From: Marinimicrobium agarilyticum DSM 16975
GTDB lineage: Bacteria; Pseudomonadota; Gammaproteobacteria; Pseudomonadales; Cellvibrionaceae
Length of the DNA: 64,000 nt
Assembly: GCF_000423345.1 (NCBI RefSeq)
Contig: NZ_AUHU01000005.1
Span: 124,001-188,000, forward strand
Direction: 5' to 3'
Part shown: in pieces, positions 45,893-55,461 of the stretch
How positions within the stretch are numbered: the first letter of the stretch is position 1
Layout of the letters: each line of letters opens with the position of its first letter
Translations under genes and position numbers: made by a program
Notes under the pieces: generated by a model
The model's database searches: none
Told to the model about the DNA's origin: nothing
What the model saw: the letters and a program-made list of their open reading frames with translations, nothing else

Positions 45893-46252
45893 ATGCCAGT
45901 AGAATCCTATGATCCCGCTCGGCAGGCCGTTACGGTCACTCCGGCTGCCGTCGAGCACTTCCGTCGGCAGATCGCTACGAATGACGATGCGACGGCCGTG
46001 CGCTTGAGCGTGAAAGAAAGCGGCTGCACCGGTTTTATGTACGTGGTGGATCTGGTTCAGGAGCCCCGCGAGGGGGACGTATACTACGCCCTTGATGAAG
46101 ACGTGGCACTGTATGTGGACCCGGACAGCCTGACCGTGGTGACCGGCACCGAAATTGACTACGTCGTGGAAGGCGTCAATCGCCAACTCAAATTCCTCAA
46201 TCCCAACGCCCAGGATTACTGTGGCTGTGGTGAAAGCTTTAGCGTGAACTGA
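45893..46252 (+). CDS. sufA: A-type Fe-S carrier SufA/HesB family
   Basis: A 119-aa protein with the three conserved A-type carrier cysteines in KESGCTGFMYV and DYCGCGESF. It receives clusters from SufBCD and passes them to target proteins. It is the only A-type carrier in the operon. The ribosome site GGAGCAGAGTGAG lies just after the sufS stop. It could equally be named ErpA/IscA-like by motif; context favours sufA. Confidence 0.88.
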   Translation: MPVESYDPARQAVTVTPAAVEHFRRQIATNDDATAVRLSVKESGCTGFMYVVDLVQEPREGDVYYALDEDVALYVDPDSLTVVTGTEIDYVVEGVNRQLKFLNPNAQDYCGCGESFSVN

Positions 46253-46256
46253 CTCC

Positions 46257-46793
46257 ATGATCGAACGACGTATGGTGGTGGCCCAGGCGGACTGTCCCGC
46301 CCGCCGGGTGCCGGACGGTACACCATTAACCATCCCCAAAGACACTTTCGTGACGATCACCCAGTCCCTGGGGGGCAATTACACGCTGACCTACCACGGC
46401 CAGATGGTGCGGGTCGACGGCACCGACGCCGGCGCCCTCGGGCTGGAAGAGCAGGTGCTCGACTTCCCCGCACCGCCCGACGGCCGCATCCATGAGGAGC
46501 AGGTCTGGGAGGCATTGCGCACGGTCTATGACCCGGAAATTCCCGTGGACCTGGTGAACCTGGGGCTCATTTACCGCCTGGATGTCGACCAGCAACGAAA
46601 GCGCGTGGAAGTCGAGATGACCTTGACCGCCCCCGCATGCGGCATGGGGCCGGTGTTGGTTGGTGATGTTGAGCGGCGTGTCGCCAAGGTGCCCCATGTT
46701 GAGGTCGTGGCCGTCAAGCTGGTGTTTGACCCGCCCTGGCACCGCGAAATGATGAGCGAAGAAGCCCAGCTTGAAACCGGAATGTTCTTTTAG
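46257..46793 (+). CDS. sufT: Fe-S maturation protein SufT (MIP18/DUF59)
   Basis: A 178-aa protein with an N-terminal SufT-specific part (~residues 1-75) and a DUF59/MIP18 domain (VYDPEIPVDLVNLGLIYRLD, MTLTAPACGMGPVLVGDVE) that keeps the conserved Cys. In other bacteria SufT aids maturation of Fe-S proteins under high demand. It lies 4 nt after sufA and 8 nt before sufE. Confidence 0.92.
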   Translation: MIERRMVVAQADCPARRVPDGTPLTIPKDTFVTITQSLGGNYTLTYHGQMVRVDGTDAGALGLEEQVLDFPAPPDGRIHEEQVWEALRTVYDPEIPVDLVNLGLIYRLDVDQQRKRVEVEMTLTAPACGMGPVLVGDVERRVAKVPHVEVVAVKLVFDPPWHREMMSEEAQLETGMFF

Positions 46794-46801
46794 GAAGTTG
46801 T

Positions 46802-47221
46802 ATGTCTACGTTTGGTACCGAAATCACCGCCGATGATATCGTCGAGACCCTCAGTTTTTTCGACACCTGGGAGGATCGCTACAAATATATCATTGATCTG
46901 GGCAAAGAGGTCCCGTCCCTGGACCCGTCCCAGCAAGTGGAACAGAATCTGGTGCGCGGCTGCCAGAGCCAGGTCTGGCTGGTTCACCGGGAAGAGGGTG
47001 GCCGCCTGTACTTTGATGCCGACAGCGATGCCTTTATTGTGCGCGGTCTGTTGGGCGTGGTGTTGGCGGCCTATAACGCCAAGACCCCGAAAGAGGTGCT
47101 GGACTTTGATATTGAAGGCTATTTCGATGAGCTCAACCTGCTGAAACACCTCAGTGCCACTCGGGGGAATGGCCTGCGCGCCATGGTCGCGCGCATCCAG
47201 GAAATTGCCCGCAACGCCTGA
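46802..47221 (+). CDS. sufE: Sulfur acceptor SufE
   Basis: A 139-aa protein. FFDTWEDRYKYIIDLGKEVP at the N-terminus and the sulfur-accepting Cys in LVRGCQSQVWL identify SufE, which takes persulfide from SufS and hands it to SufB. It is the last gene of the Fe-S operon; ndk has its own promoter downstream. Confidence 0.95.
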   Translation: MSTFGTEITADDIVETLSFFDTWEDRYKYIIDLGKEVPSLDPSQQVEQNLVRGCQSQVWLVHREEGGRLYFDADSDAFIVRGLLGVVLAAYNAKTPKEVLDFDIEGYFDELNLLKHLSATRGNGLRAMVARIQEIARNA

Positions 47222-47289
47222 CGCCCGCTCCTCGGCCCTCTCGGGGTGCGGCAGAGTGCACAATCAGCGCCGAATCGCGCCATTCCGGG

Positions 47290-47318
47290 GTGGTTTATGG
47301 CCGCAACCCGCGTATAAT
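47290..47318 (+). promoter_or_regulatory. Candidate promoter for ndk
   Basis: TATAAT at 47313-47318 lies about 70 nt upstream of the ndk ATG. The -35 region is only loosely matched (GTGGTT at a 17-nt distance). Confidence 0.4.
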
Positions 47319-47386
47319 TCCCGCATTTCTCCGACCCCGCGAGGGCTGGAGCCCTGACAGACGCGATTGGACCATTGGAGCAAGCA

Positions 47387-47812
47387 ATGCCAGAACAACA
47401 AACCCTCTCCATCATCAAGCCGGATGCGGTGAAGAAAAACCTGATCGGTGCCATTGAGAGCCGTTTCGAGCAGGCTGGCCTCAAAATCGTGGCACTTAAA
47501 ATGGTTCACCTGACCCGGGAACAGGCCGAGGGCTTCTACGCCGAGCACAAGGGCAAGCCGTTTTTTGACGGTCTGGTGGACTTTATGACCTCCGGCCCGG
47601 TCTGTGTTCAGGTACTCTCCGGTGAAGACGCCATCGCGCGCAACCGGGAGCTGATGGGCGCTACCAATCCCAAGGAAGCCGCCCCCGGCACCATTCGTGC
47701 GGACTACGCCGAGAGTGTGGGCGTCAATACCGCTCACGGCTCTGACTCACCGGAGTCGGCGGAGCGGGAAATCGCATACTTTTTTGAACCCGGCGAGATT
47801 TTCGTCCGCTGA
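47387..47812 (+). CDS. ndk: Nucleoside diphosphate kinase
   Basis: A 141-aa enzyme that balances NTP pools by phosphate exchange. Seen: [35 protein letters not shown]-like [27 protein letters not shown] and the phosphorylated His in [16 protein letters not shown]. The ATG at 47387 has GGAG 6 nt upstream; an upstream in-frame TTG is not family-like. The gene order ndk-rlmN-pilF-rodZ is standard for gammaproteobacteria. Confidence 0.97.
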   Translation: MPEQQTLSIIKPDAVKKNLIGAIESRFEQAGLKIVALKMVHLTREQAEGFYAEHKGKPFFDGLVDFMTSGPVCVQVLSGEDAIARNRELMGATNPKEAAPGTIRADYAESVGVNTAHGSDSPESAEREIAYFFEPGEIFVR

Positions 47813-47839
47813 AACCGCCGGGCTCTGTTTATCCAGGTT

Positions 47840-49021
47840 ATGACCATGACTGCTGCAACTGCTGACAATACCACCGAATCCGCCCCCGAAACGGCGCGGG
47901 TGAACCTCCTCGGCATGCCCGAGGCCAAGCTGGTGGCCTTCTTTGAAACCCTGGGCGAGAAACGCTTTCGCGCCACCCAGGTGCTCAAATGGATTCATCA
48001 GCGCGGGGCGGACAACTTCGATGAGATGACCAACGTCAGCAAGGCGTTGCGGGAAAAACTCAAGGCCCACGCCGAAATCCGTGCGCCCGAAGTCATCCAG
48101 CAGTTGGACTCCACCGATGGCACCCGCAAGTTCCTGATCCGGGTCACCGGTGGCAGTGTCGTGGAAACCGTGTTCATTCCCGAGGGCGACCGGGGGACGC
48201 TTTGTGTCTCCTCCCAGGTGGGCTGTTCCCTGGACTGCAGTTTCTGCGCCACGGGCAAGCAGGGCTTTGACCGGGATCTGACCGCGGCGGAAATCATCGG
48301 CCAGGTCTGGATTGCGGCGAAATCCTTCGACCAGCTTCAGCCCAACGGGCCGCGTAAAGTGACCAACGTGGTGATGATGGGCATGGGCGAGCCGCTGATG
48401 AACTTCGACAACGTGGTCGACGCCATGAACCTCATGATGGAGGACAATGCCTACGGCATCTCCAAGCGTCGGGTAACGCTCAGCACCTCCGGTGTGGTTC
48501 CCGCGCTGGATAAACTCGGTCAGTACACCGATGCCTGCCTTGCGATCTCGTTACATGCCCCCAACGATGAATTGCGCAACGAGCTGGTGCCGATCAACAG
48601 AAAGTATCCGATCGCCGTCCTGCTGGACTCGGCCAAGCGTTATATCGCGGGCCTGCCGGATACCCACCGGCGCATCACCATTGAGTACACCCTGATTGAC
48701 CACGTCAATGATCGCCCCGAACACGCTCATCAGCTTGCGGAGCTTTTGAAGGATGTGCCGGTCAAAATCAATCTGATCCCGTTCAATCCGTTCAAACTGT
48801 CGAATTACAAGCGGGTCAGCAACAACGCCATGCGACGCTTCCAGACGATTCTGATGGAAGCGGGATTCATCACCACGATTCGAACCACCCGTGGTGAAGA
48901 TATTGACGCGGCCTGCGGGCAACTGGCGGGCACGGTCAATGATGTGACCAAGCGCAGTGAGCGCTATCGGGCCAAGTTCGATGAACTGCAAACGGTCAAG
49001 ATTATTGCGCCATCACCCTGA
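47840..49021 (+). CDS. rlmN: 23S rRNA/tRNA adenine-C2 methyltransferase RlmN
   Basis: A 393-aa radical SAM enzyme methylating A2503 of 23S rRNA and A37 of some tRNAs. The cluster motif is [14 protein letters not shown] (CxxxCxxC). Also seen: [25 protein letters not shown], and the second methyl-carrying Cys in [12 protein letters not shown]. The N-terminal RNA-binding region contains [13 protein letters not shown]. The first ATG is taken. Confidence 0.97.
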   Translation: MTMTAATADNTTESAPETARVNLLGMPEAKLVAFFETLGEKRFRATQVLKWIHQRGADNFDEMTNVSKALREKLKAHAEIRAPEVIQQLDSTDGTRKFLIRVTGGSVVETVFIPEGDRGTLCVSSQVGCSLDCSFCATGKQGFDRDLTAAEIIGQVWIAAKSFDQLQPNGPRKVTNVVMMGMGEPLMNFDNVVDAMNLMMEDNAYGISKRRVTLSTSGVVPALDKLGQYTDACLAISLHAPNDELRNELVPINRKYPIAVLLDSAKRYIAGLPDTHRRITIEYTLIDHVNDRPEHAHQLAELLKDVPVKINLIPFNPFKLSNYKRVSNNAMRRFQTILMEAGFITTIRTTRGEDIDAACGQLAGTVNDVTKRSERYRAKFDELQTVKIIAPSP

Positions 49022-49049
49022 GGTGATGGCCGGGGCAACGAGGGTCACC

Positions 49050-49829
49050 ATGATAAGAACAGCCACCAATTTGCTTACTCTGATTCGGACATTCTGTCTG
49101 GCGGTCTTCTGCCTGGGCCTGTTCGGTTGTGTGACCCAGACCACGGGGGGCGACATTGACCGGGAAGCTGCGCTCGAGACCCACTACAAACTTGCGCTGG
49201 CCTACCTCGATAATCGCAACCGAGATTCCGCCCGTCACCATATTCAGAAAATTTTCGAGCTGAATGACGACTCAGCCAAAGGCTTTGCCGCCCAGGCGGT
49301 TCTATTTCAACTGGAAGGCGAAGTTGAGCTGGCGGAGACCCGTTTCAAGCGGGCCCTGAAGGAGGATCCCAACTTCTCCCAGGCGCGCAACAACTACGCG
49401 GCGTTTCTGTATCAGCAGGGGCGCTACGAAGACGCCTTCGAGCAATTTGCAATTGTCAGTCGGGACCTCAACTACGACAATCGCGCCCGGGCGCTATTGA
49501 GCCTGGGCCGCGCCGCGCTGGAGCTGGGCCGGGACGAGAGAGCCAAGGCCGCCTTTGAACATGCCTACAACCTGGACCCCAAAATGGCAGCGGTGTTAGT
49601 GGAGTTGGCCGCAATCAGTTTCCAGGAGCAGGAATACTCCAAGACTAAGGAATACCTGGATCAGTATTCGCAGATCGCTCGACAGTCCGCGAGAACACTG
49701 TTACTCGGTATCAAAATCGAACGCATTTTTGGCAACAAGGACAAAGAGGCCAGCTATGCCAATGCGTTAAAAAACCGCTTCCCGTATTCCGATGAGTATC
49801 TGGAATACAAGCGTGAATTGAGTCAATGA
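49050..49829 (+). CDS. pilF: Type IV pilus biogenesis/stability protein PilF (PilW)
   Basis: A 259-aa lipoprotein (lipobox LGLFGC) made of about six tetratricopeptide repeats (ALAYLDNRNRDSARHHIQKI, NNYAAFLYQQGRYEDAFEQF). In other species it is the outer-membrane pilotin that localises the PilQ secretin. The ATG at 49050 follows GAGG and directly precedes the signal peptide; a longer frame overlapping rlmN was rejected. No other pilus genes are nearby, which is normal for this locus. Confidence 0.9.
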   Translation: MIRTATNLLTLIRTFCLAVFCLGLFGCVTQTTGGDIDREAALETHYKLALAYLDNRNRDSARHHIQKIFELNDDSAKGFAAQAVLFQLEGEVELAETRFKRALKEDPNFSQARNNYAAFLYQQGRYEDAFEQFAIVSRDLNYDNRARALLSLGRAALELGRDERAKAAFEHAYNLDPKMAAVLVELAAISFQEQEYSKTKEYLDQYSQIARQSARTLLLGIKIERIFGNKDKEASYANALKNRFPYSDEYLEYKRELSQ

Positions 49830-49836
49830 GGTCCCG

Positions 49837-50826
49837 ATGTCAGCCGACGAACCATTAGAGAACAACGAGCCGGCCAGCGCCCCTGGCGAACGCCCCGGCG
49901 CGTTGCTGAAGTCCGCTCGCGAACAGGCGAAACTGAGCGAGGAAGACGTTGCCCGCGAACTGCGGATGACCGTCACCAAGGTTCGTGCCCTGGAAGCGGA
50001 CGAGTACGAGAAACTGCACTCGGATACGTTTATCCGTGGCTATCTGCGCACCTATTCCAAGCTGCTGAACCTCGACCCGAACACCATACTCGATGCCTAC
50101 AAACAGACGCGCCGCGAGGCGGGCCTGGGGGACGAGCCGGAAGAGAGTCCGCTGCAGATCAACGTGCCCGCTCCGGCCCGGTCAATGGGCAAGTTCATTA
50201 TCTGGATTATTGTGCTCTTGGCGGGCATCTGGGCGCTGTCGGTCTGGTTTTTGGGGAACCGGCAGGACACTGTCGAGCCAGCGCCGGTAATGGACCCGGT
50301 CTCGGACGTGGCGCCCAATGGCCCGGCGAACGATGGTGAGCCGACGCAAACCGGTGCTTTTCAGGATACGCCGGCCGACCCGGTTGCCACCCAGAGTGAG
50401 TCGCCCGGAAATGCGCCGGTCGGAAGTAGCGCCGAAGGCCCTGACGCCGCATTGGCACAGCCCACACCTGGCGCCGGCGACACTCAAGCCCCGCAAACCC
50501 AGGCCTCTGTGGCGGCTGCTGAATCGGGGAATTCCCTGGAAGAAGCCGCCTCCCTCAATGAGCCCGAGGCCGGGACCGAGAACGACAATCTCGACCAGAT
50601 GCGGCTGAGTTTTACCGAAGAGTGTTGGCTCGAAGTGACCGACAGCCGCGGCGATGTGCTCGAAACCGATCTGATGCAGCCCGGCCAGACGCTGGAGCTG
50701 CAGGGCGAGGCCCCGTTTACCGTCAAGCTGGGTAATGCTGCTGGCGCAAACATCCAGCTCAATGGCGAGCCATTCGAGTTTGATCGTCCGCCCAGCGGCC
50801 GCTACATGGCCGTGACCGTCAATTAA
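49837..50826 (+). CDS. rodZ: Cytoskeletal/cell-shape protein RodZ
   Basis: A 329-aa protein. An N-terminal cytoplasmic HTH_25 domain (GALLKSAREQAKLSEEDVAR) binds MreB; a single TM helix lies at about residues 114-137 (GKFIIWIIVLLAGIWALSVW); a Pro/Ala/Glu-rich periplasmic linker (~145-250) follows; the C-terminal DUF4115 beta domain begins MRLSFTEECWLEV. The layout matches RodZ, which links MreB to the cell-wall elongation machinery. Confidence 0.93.
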   Translation: MSADEPLENNEPASAPGERPGALLKSAREQAKLSEEDVARELRMTVTKVRALEADEYEKLHSDTFIRGYLRTYSKLLNLDPNTILDAYKQTRREAGLGDEPEESPLQINVPAPARSMGKFIIWIIVLLAGIWALSVWFLGNRQDTVEPAPVMDPVSDVAPNGPANDGEPTQTGAFQDTPADPVATQSESPGNAPVGSSAEGPDAALAQPTPGAGDTQAPQTQASVAAAESGNSLEEAASLNEPEAGTENDNLDQMRLSFTEECWLEVTDSRGDVLETDLMQPGQTLELQGEAPFTVKLGNAAGANIQLNGEPFEFDRPPSGRYMAVTVN

Positions 50827-50861
50827 TGTTTTTGTACTGACAACTCCGACAGGATCGCATC

Positions 50862-51986
50862 ATGCACACCGAGTCACCGATTAAACGCCGTCAATCCCGC
50901 CAGATTATGGTCGGCCAGGTGCCTGTGGGCGGAGGGGCTCCCATCTCCGTGCAGAGCATGACCAACACCGACACCAATGATGTGGCGGCGACTGTTGAAC
51001 AGATTCAACGTCTGCAACTCGCCGGCGCTGACATTGTGCGAGTGTCCGTCCCCACCATGGACGCCGCCGAAGCCTTCGGAGAAATCCGGAAGCAGGTCGA
51101 TCTGCCGCTGGTGGCGGATATCCATTTTGATTACCGCATCGCCCTGCGCGTCGCCGACCTGGGCGTAGACTGCCTGCGCATCAACCCGGGCAATATCGGC
51201 CGGGAAAAGCGCATCCGCGCGGTGGTGGACAAGGCGCGCGACCTCAATATTCCGATCCGCATCGGCGTCAACGCCGGCTCTCTGGAAAAAGACCTGCAGA
51301 AAAAATACGGCGAGCCCACCCCCGATGCGTTGGTCGAATCCGCCCTGCGCCACGTCGAGATTCTGGACCGGCTCAACTTTTACGACTTCAAGGTCAGCGT
51401 CAAGGCCTCGGACGTTTTCATGGCGGTTGCGGCCTATCGCAAACTGGCCGCCCAGATTGACCAACCGCTGCACCTCGGTATCACCGAGGCCGGCGGCCTG
51501 CGCTCGGGCACCGTCAAATCCTCCGTCGGGTTGGGCGCTCTGCTCATGGACGGCATCGGCGATACCATCCGCATCTCCCTGGCGGCTGATCCGGTGGAAG
51601 AAGTCAAAGTCGCGTGGGACCTGCTCAAGAGTCTGAAGCTTCGCAACAAAGGCGTGAACTTCATCGCCTGCCCGAGTTGCTCGCGGCAGAACTTTGATGT
51701 GATCAAAACCATGAATGAACTGGAACAGCGGGTAGAGGACATCACCGTGCCGCTGGATGTCGCCGTCATCGGCTGCGTGGTCAACGGCCCGGGCGAAGCG
51801 AAAGAAGCGGACCTGGGCCTCGCGGGCGGAACGCCCAACAACCTGATCTACATCGACGGCAAGCCCAGCCAGAAGCTGAACAACGACACCCTGGTTGATG
51901 ACCTTGAGCGGTTGATCCGGGAAAAAGCTGAGCAGAAAAAGGCGCTTCTCGCCAAAGAAGAAGAGAACATGATTATCCGGGCCTGA
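50862..51986 (+). CDS. ispG: 4-hydroxy-3-methylbut-2-enyl-diphosphate synthase
   Basis: A 374-aa [4Fe-4S] enzyme of the MEP isoprenoid pathway, converting MEcPP to HMBPP. Seen: [54 protein letters not shown], cluster Cys pair in [11 protein letters not shown], a third in [17 protein letters not shown]. The length is normal. It benefits from the Fe-S operon upstream, but this order is conserved regardless of that operon. Confidence 0.97.
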   Translation: MHTESPIKRRQSRQIMVGQVPVGGGAPISVQSMTNTDTNDVAATVEQIQRLQLAGADIVRVSVPTMDAAEAFGEIRKQVDLPLVADIHFDYRIALRVADLGVDCLRINPGNIGREKRIRAVVDKARDLNIPIRIGVNAGSLEKDLQKKYGEPTPDALVESALRHVEILDRLNFYDFKVSVKASDVFMAVAAYRKLAAQIDQPLHLGITEAGGLRSGTVKSSVGLGALLMDGIGDTIRISLAADPVEEVKVAWDLLKSLKLRNKGVNFIACPSCSRQNFDVIKTMNELEQRVEDITVPLDVAVIGCVVNGPGEAKEADLGLAGGTPNNLIYIDGKPSQKLNNDTLVDDLERLIREKAEQKKALLAKEEENMIIRA

Positions 51987-52048
51987 TGGCAAACCGGGCA
52001 ATTTTATTGGCACAGTAGATTACGAGAAAAGAGACTTAGGATAGCCCC

Positions 52049-53341
52049 TTGAAAAAACTCCAAGCCATACGAGGAATGAACGACCTGCTGCCGGACGACT
52101 CCGGCCAGTGGCAATACCTGGAGAGCACCCTCAAACGCATTCTCCAGCAATACAGCTACCGGGAAATACGCTTCCCCATCCTCGAAAACACCGAACTGTT
52201 CAAGCGCTCCATCGGCGAAGTGACCGACATTGTCGAAAAAGAAATGTACACCTTCGATGACCGCAACGGCGATAGCCTCACCCTGCGGCCCGAAGGCACC
52301 GCCTCCTGCGTGCGCGCCTGCGAACAGCACGGCCTGCTCTACAATCAGACCCAACGGTTGTGGTACATGGGCCCCATGTTCCGCCACGAACGTCCGCAGA
52401 AAGGCCGTTATCGTCAGTTCCACCAGGTAGGCGTGGAAGTGTTCGGCATGACCGGCCCCGACATCGACGCCGAAGTACTGTTGCTGAGCGCGCGTATTCT
52501 GCGTGAGCTGGGTGTGGCTGACAGAGTGACGCTGCAACTGAACAGCCTGGGCAGCGCCGAGGCCCGGGCCAACTACAAGAGCGCCCTGGTTGACTACCTG
52601 AGCCAGTACAAGGAGCAGTTGGACGAAGACAGCCAACGGCGTCTCGGTAGTAACCCGCTACGCATCCTCGACAGTAAAAGCCCGGATACCCAAAAACTGC
52701 TCGATGGCGCGCCGATGCTGATAGATCACCTGGATGACGAATCCCGCGAGCACTTCGAGCGGTTGCAGGATATTCTGAACGCCGCCGGCGTTCCGTTTGA
52801 GGTCAACCCCCGGCTGGTGCGCGGCCTGGACTACTATGGCAAGACCGCGTTCGAGTGGGTCACCGACGCCCTGGGCGCCCAGGGCACCATCTGCGCCGGA
52901 GGCCGCTACGACGGCCTGGTCGAACAACTGGGCGGCAAGCCCACCCCCGCGATCGGCTTTGGAATCGGGCTGGAGCGGCTGCTGTTGTTGCTCCAGGCCA
53001 CAGAACAGTTACCCGCAGGGCTGGATCGACACACACAGGTCTATCTTGTGGCGGTGGGTGAGGTACAATCCACCGCACTGTCGCTGGCGGAGCAGCTGCG
53101 CGATGCCTTGCCGGGGCTTCAGTTGCTGAGCCACTGCGGCGGCGGCAGCCTCAAGAGTCAAATGAAAAAAGCGGATAAGAGCGGGGCCGAAGTGGCGCTG
53201 ATCCTCGGTGAGGACGAAGCCCAGTCCGGGTTGCTGAGCGTGAAATACCTGCGCGAGGATCAGCCCCAGGAAACGCTGTCCGTGCCCGAGGTGGCTGACC
53301 GGCTTCGGTCTCGTTGGCCGGCACTGAATACCCAGAACTGA
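52049..53341 (+). CDS. hisS: Histidyl-tRNA synthetase
   Basis: A 430-aa class II synthetase. Seen: motif 1 region [15 protein letters not shown] and [14 protein letters not shown], motif 2 [16 protein letters not shown], histidine-specific [15 protein letters not shown], motif 3 [12 protein letters not shown], and the C-terminal anticodon domain (~residues 325-430). It starts at TTG (AGGA about 7 nt upstream); the first ATG is inside the conserved N-terminal motif, so TTG is required. Confidence 0.96.
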   Translation: MKKLQAIRGMNDLLPDDSGQWQYLESTLKRILQQYSYREIRFPILENTELFKRSIGEVTDIVEKEMYTFDDRNGDSLTLRPEGTASCVRACEQHGLLYNQTQRLWYMGPMFRHERPQKGRYRQFHQVGVEVFGMTGPDIDAEVLLLSARILRELGVADRVTLQLNSLGSAEARANYKSALVDYLSQYKEQLDEDSQRRLGSNPLRILDSKSPDTQKLLDGAPMLIDHLDDESREHFERLQDILNAAGVPFEVNPRLVRGLDYYGKTAFEWVTDALGAQGTICAGGRYDGLVEQLGGKPTPAIGFGIGLERLLLLLQATEQLPAGLDRHTQVYLVAVGEVQSTALSLAEQLRDALPGLQLLSHCGGGSLKSQMKKADKSGAEVALILGEDEAQSGLLSVKYLREDQPQETLSVPEVADRLRSRWPALNTQN

Positions 53342-53379
53342 GTTTTATACGACAAGATCGACAATAACAGGAGCACATC

Positions 53380-54084
53380 GTGAGTGATTTGACCGAAGAA
53401 GAACAGCTTGAGGCACTCAAACGCTGGTGGAAAGAAAACGGCAAATGGGTCGTCACCGCCGTCGTGGTTGCGGTGGGGGGCTATTTTGGCTGGACCACCT
53501 ATCAGGACCAACAACTGGCCAAAGCCACCTCCGGTTCCGCGCTTTATTCGGAACTGTTGGACACTTTGCGGGTCCAGAGTGGCGAGGCGATTTCGGACGA
53601 AGCGCGTGCCGAAGTCGCCGAGCTGGTCAGCCAGCTCAAGGAGAACCACGCCGACAGCGCTTACGGTATTAACGCGGCTCTGATTCATGCCGGCCAAGCC
53701 GTGAAGGACGGGGACCTCGAAACCGCCGAGAGCGAGCTGCGTTGGGTGCTGGATCAACAGCCCAGCGAAGAAACCCGGCAGCTGGCTCAGGTACGGCTGG
53801 CGCGGGTCATCGCCGCGCAGGGTGAGCTTGACGATGCGTTGGCGGCACTGGAGGCGGGTAACCCGTCCAAGGCCATGCAAGCCGAATACGCCGAAGTGAG
53901 AGGCGATATTCTCAGTCAGCAGGGCAACACCGATGGGGCAATTGAAGCCTATCAGTCCGCGTTGGAATCACTGGATATGCAGCAGCAAAATCGTCAGCGG
54001 TTGCTGCAGATGAAACTCGACAATTTGCAACCGGCCACCGCGAATGACAGCGAAGCGCCGGGCCCCGAGGAGAATGCTTCATGA
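53380..54084 (+). CDS. yfgM: YfgM-family ancillary SecYEG chaperone
   Basis: A 234-aa protein with a short cytoplasmic N-terminus (LTEEEQLEALKRWWKENGKW), one TM helix (~residues 23-41) and a periplasmic TPR domain. E. coli YfgM associates with SecYEG and PpiD. It starts at GTG with AGGAG upstream and overlaps bamB by 4 nt (ATGA), the conserved arrangement. Confidence 0.92.
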   Translation: MSDLTEEEQLEALKRWWKENGKWVVTAVVVAVGGYFGWTTYQDQQLAKATSGSALYSELLDTLRVQSGEAISDEARAEVAELVSQLKENHADSAYGINAALIHAGQAVKDGDLETAESELRWVLDQQPSEETRQLAQVRLARVIAAQGELDDALAALEAGNPSKAMQAEYAEVRGDILSQQGNTDGAIEAYQSALESLDMQQQNRQRLLQMKLDNLQPATANDSEAPGPEENAS

Positions 54085-55226
54085 GGTTATGCGCACTGGC
54101 GCTATGTAGTTTGTTATTTTCCGGCTGTGCCCTGTTTTCCAAGGACGACGGGACCGAGCCGGTTGAATTGGTGGAATTCGAGCCGACCGTCGAGCTCGAT
54201 GTCCGCTGGAAAACCGGTGTCGGGGATGGCACCGAGGGCAAAGTGGTCAAACTGAGCCCGAGCCTTCAGGACGGCGCGCTTTATGCGGCCAGTTTTGACG
54301 GTGTGGTGGTTGCCGTTGATACCGAGTCCGGTGATCGCCTTTGGCGGCGGAAAACTGACGACGCCATTTCCGGCGGCGTAGGAACCGGTGCTGAACGGGT
54401 GCTGTACGGCACTCGTAGTGGTGAAGTGGTGGCCCTGTCCCGGGATAACGGGGAAGAGCTCTGGCGACAGCAGTTGACGAGTGAGGTTGTCTCCTCGCCA
54501 CAAACCGACGGCGAGCGGGTGGCGGTGCAGTCCATCGATGGCAAGCTCTTTGCGCTGAACGCTCAGAGCGGTGAGATCCTCTGGCAGTACGAAAACCAGC
54601 CTCCGGTGCTGACTCTGCGCGGTACGGCGTCGCCCCTGATGACGGGCTCTGCCGTTATCGCGGCATTTGCCAATGGCAAGGTAATGGCGTTCGATCCAGA
54701 CAACGGGTTGACGTTGTGGGAACGCCGGGTAGCGCTGCCACAGGGGCGCTCGGAAATCGAACGCATGGTTGACGTGGACGCCACGCCTGTCCTGGTCAAC
54801 TCCACGGTTTACCTGGCTTCCTATCAGGGCAATGTCATGGCGGTCAGCGCCTCCAGTGGCCGGCCCTTGTGGAGTCAGGAAGCCTCCACCCACAATGACG
54901 TCGCGGTGGCCGACCGGACCCTGTTCCTGTCCCAGGCGGACAGCGTGGTCCGTGCACTGAGTACCACTACCGGCGAAACCCGTTGGGAGAACGACCAGTT
55001 GCTGCGCCGTCACATCAATGGCCCGCAGGTTATGGGCGACTACATCGCCGTGGGCGACTACGATGGTTACCTGCACCTGCTGAACCAGTCCGACGGTGCC
55101 TTTGCGGCCCGGGATCGCCTGGATCGTGGCGGTATTTCCGGCCAGATGGTCACCGACGGCTCGGCCCTGTATGTGCAGACCGACGACGGCGACCTTTTTG
55201 CGCTGGAAATCAAACCCCTGGACTGA
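54081..55226 (+). CDS. bamB: Outer-membrane assembly lipoprotein BamB
   Basis: A 381-aa lipoprotein (lipobox LFSGC) with an eight-bladed PQQ-type beta propeller; repeated blade motifs such as GDRLWRRKTDD, GEELWRQQL, GEILWQYEN and GLTLWERRV are visible. It scaffolds the BAM complex that inserts outer-membrane barrels, so it serves the barrel proteins encoded in the left half. A strong terminator follows. Confidence 0.96.
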   Translation: MRLCALALCSLLFSGCALFSKDDGTEPVELVEFEPTVELDVRWKTGVGDGTEGKVVKLSPSLQDGALYAASFDGVVVAVDTESGDRLWRRKTDDAISGGVGTGAERVLYGTRSGEVVALSRDNGEELWRQQLTSEVVSSPQTDGERVAVQSIDGKLFALNAQSGEILWQYENQPPVLTLRGTASPLMTGSAVIAAFANGKVMAFDPDNGLTLWERRVALPQGRSEIERMVDVDATPVLVNSTVYLASYQGNVMAVSASSGRPLWSQEASTHNDVAVADRTLFLSQADSVVRALSTTTGETRWENDQLLRRHINGPQVMGDYIAVGDYDGYLHLLNQSDGAFAARDRLDRGGISGQMVTDGSALYVQTDDGDLFALEIKPLD

Positions 55227-55263
55227 CATTTCGTTGGCGGCTGGTTTGTCAGCCGCCCGAGGC

Positions 55264-55311
55264 AAAACCGCCGGAGCGACGACCCACAGGGTCGCCATTC
55301 CGGCGGTTTTT
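55264..55311 (+). terminator. Rho-independent terminator after bamB
   Basis: AAAACCGCCGGA pairs with TCCGGCGGTTTT around a smaller inner stem GCGAC/GTCGC, ending in five T. It is symmetrical enough to work in both directions. Confidence 0.85.
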
Positions 55312-55334
55312 CGTTTCAGGCACTTTTTAGGTAG

Positions 55335-55389
55335 TATAAAAGCGTGGCCAGGTGGCATAAAATGCGGCCAGGCTGTTTAAAAGGGCCGC
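55335..55389 (+). repeat. Three short imperfect direct repeats before der
   Basis: TATAAAAGCGTGGCCAGG, CATAAAATGCGGCCAGG and TTTAAAAGGGCCGC follow each other with a period of about 21 nt, upstream of a TATCCT that may be the der -10. Confidence 0.5.
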
Positions 55390-55461
55390 AATCCGCTATC
55401 CTAGGCGCCTTCGCGTTGCCCGCAACGCCTCTTAATCCTCTGCACCCGTGATACCGTCGTT

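Noticed and set aside
44510-46378. Antisense open frame of over 600 codons opposite sufS-sufA
   Set aside because: A shadow of G+C-rich codon use on the opposite strand; sufS and sufA are unmistakable, and the antisense product has no motif or ribosome site.
48957-49049. Upstream extension of PilF overlapping rlmN
   Set aside because: It would place a non-signal sequence ahead of the lipoprotein signal; the ATG at 49050 has its own GAGG.
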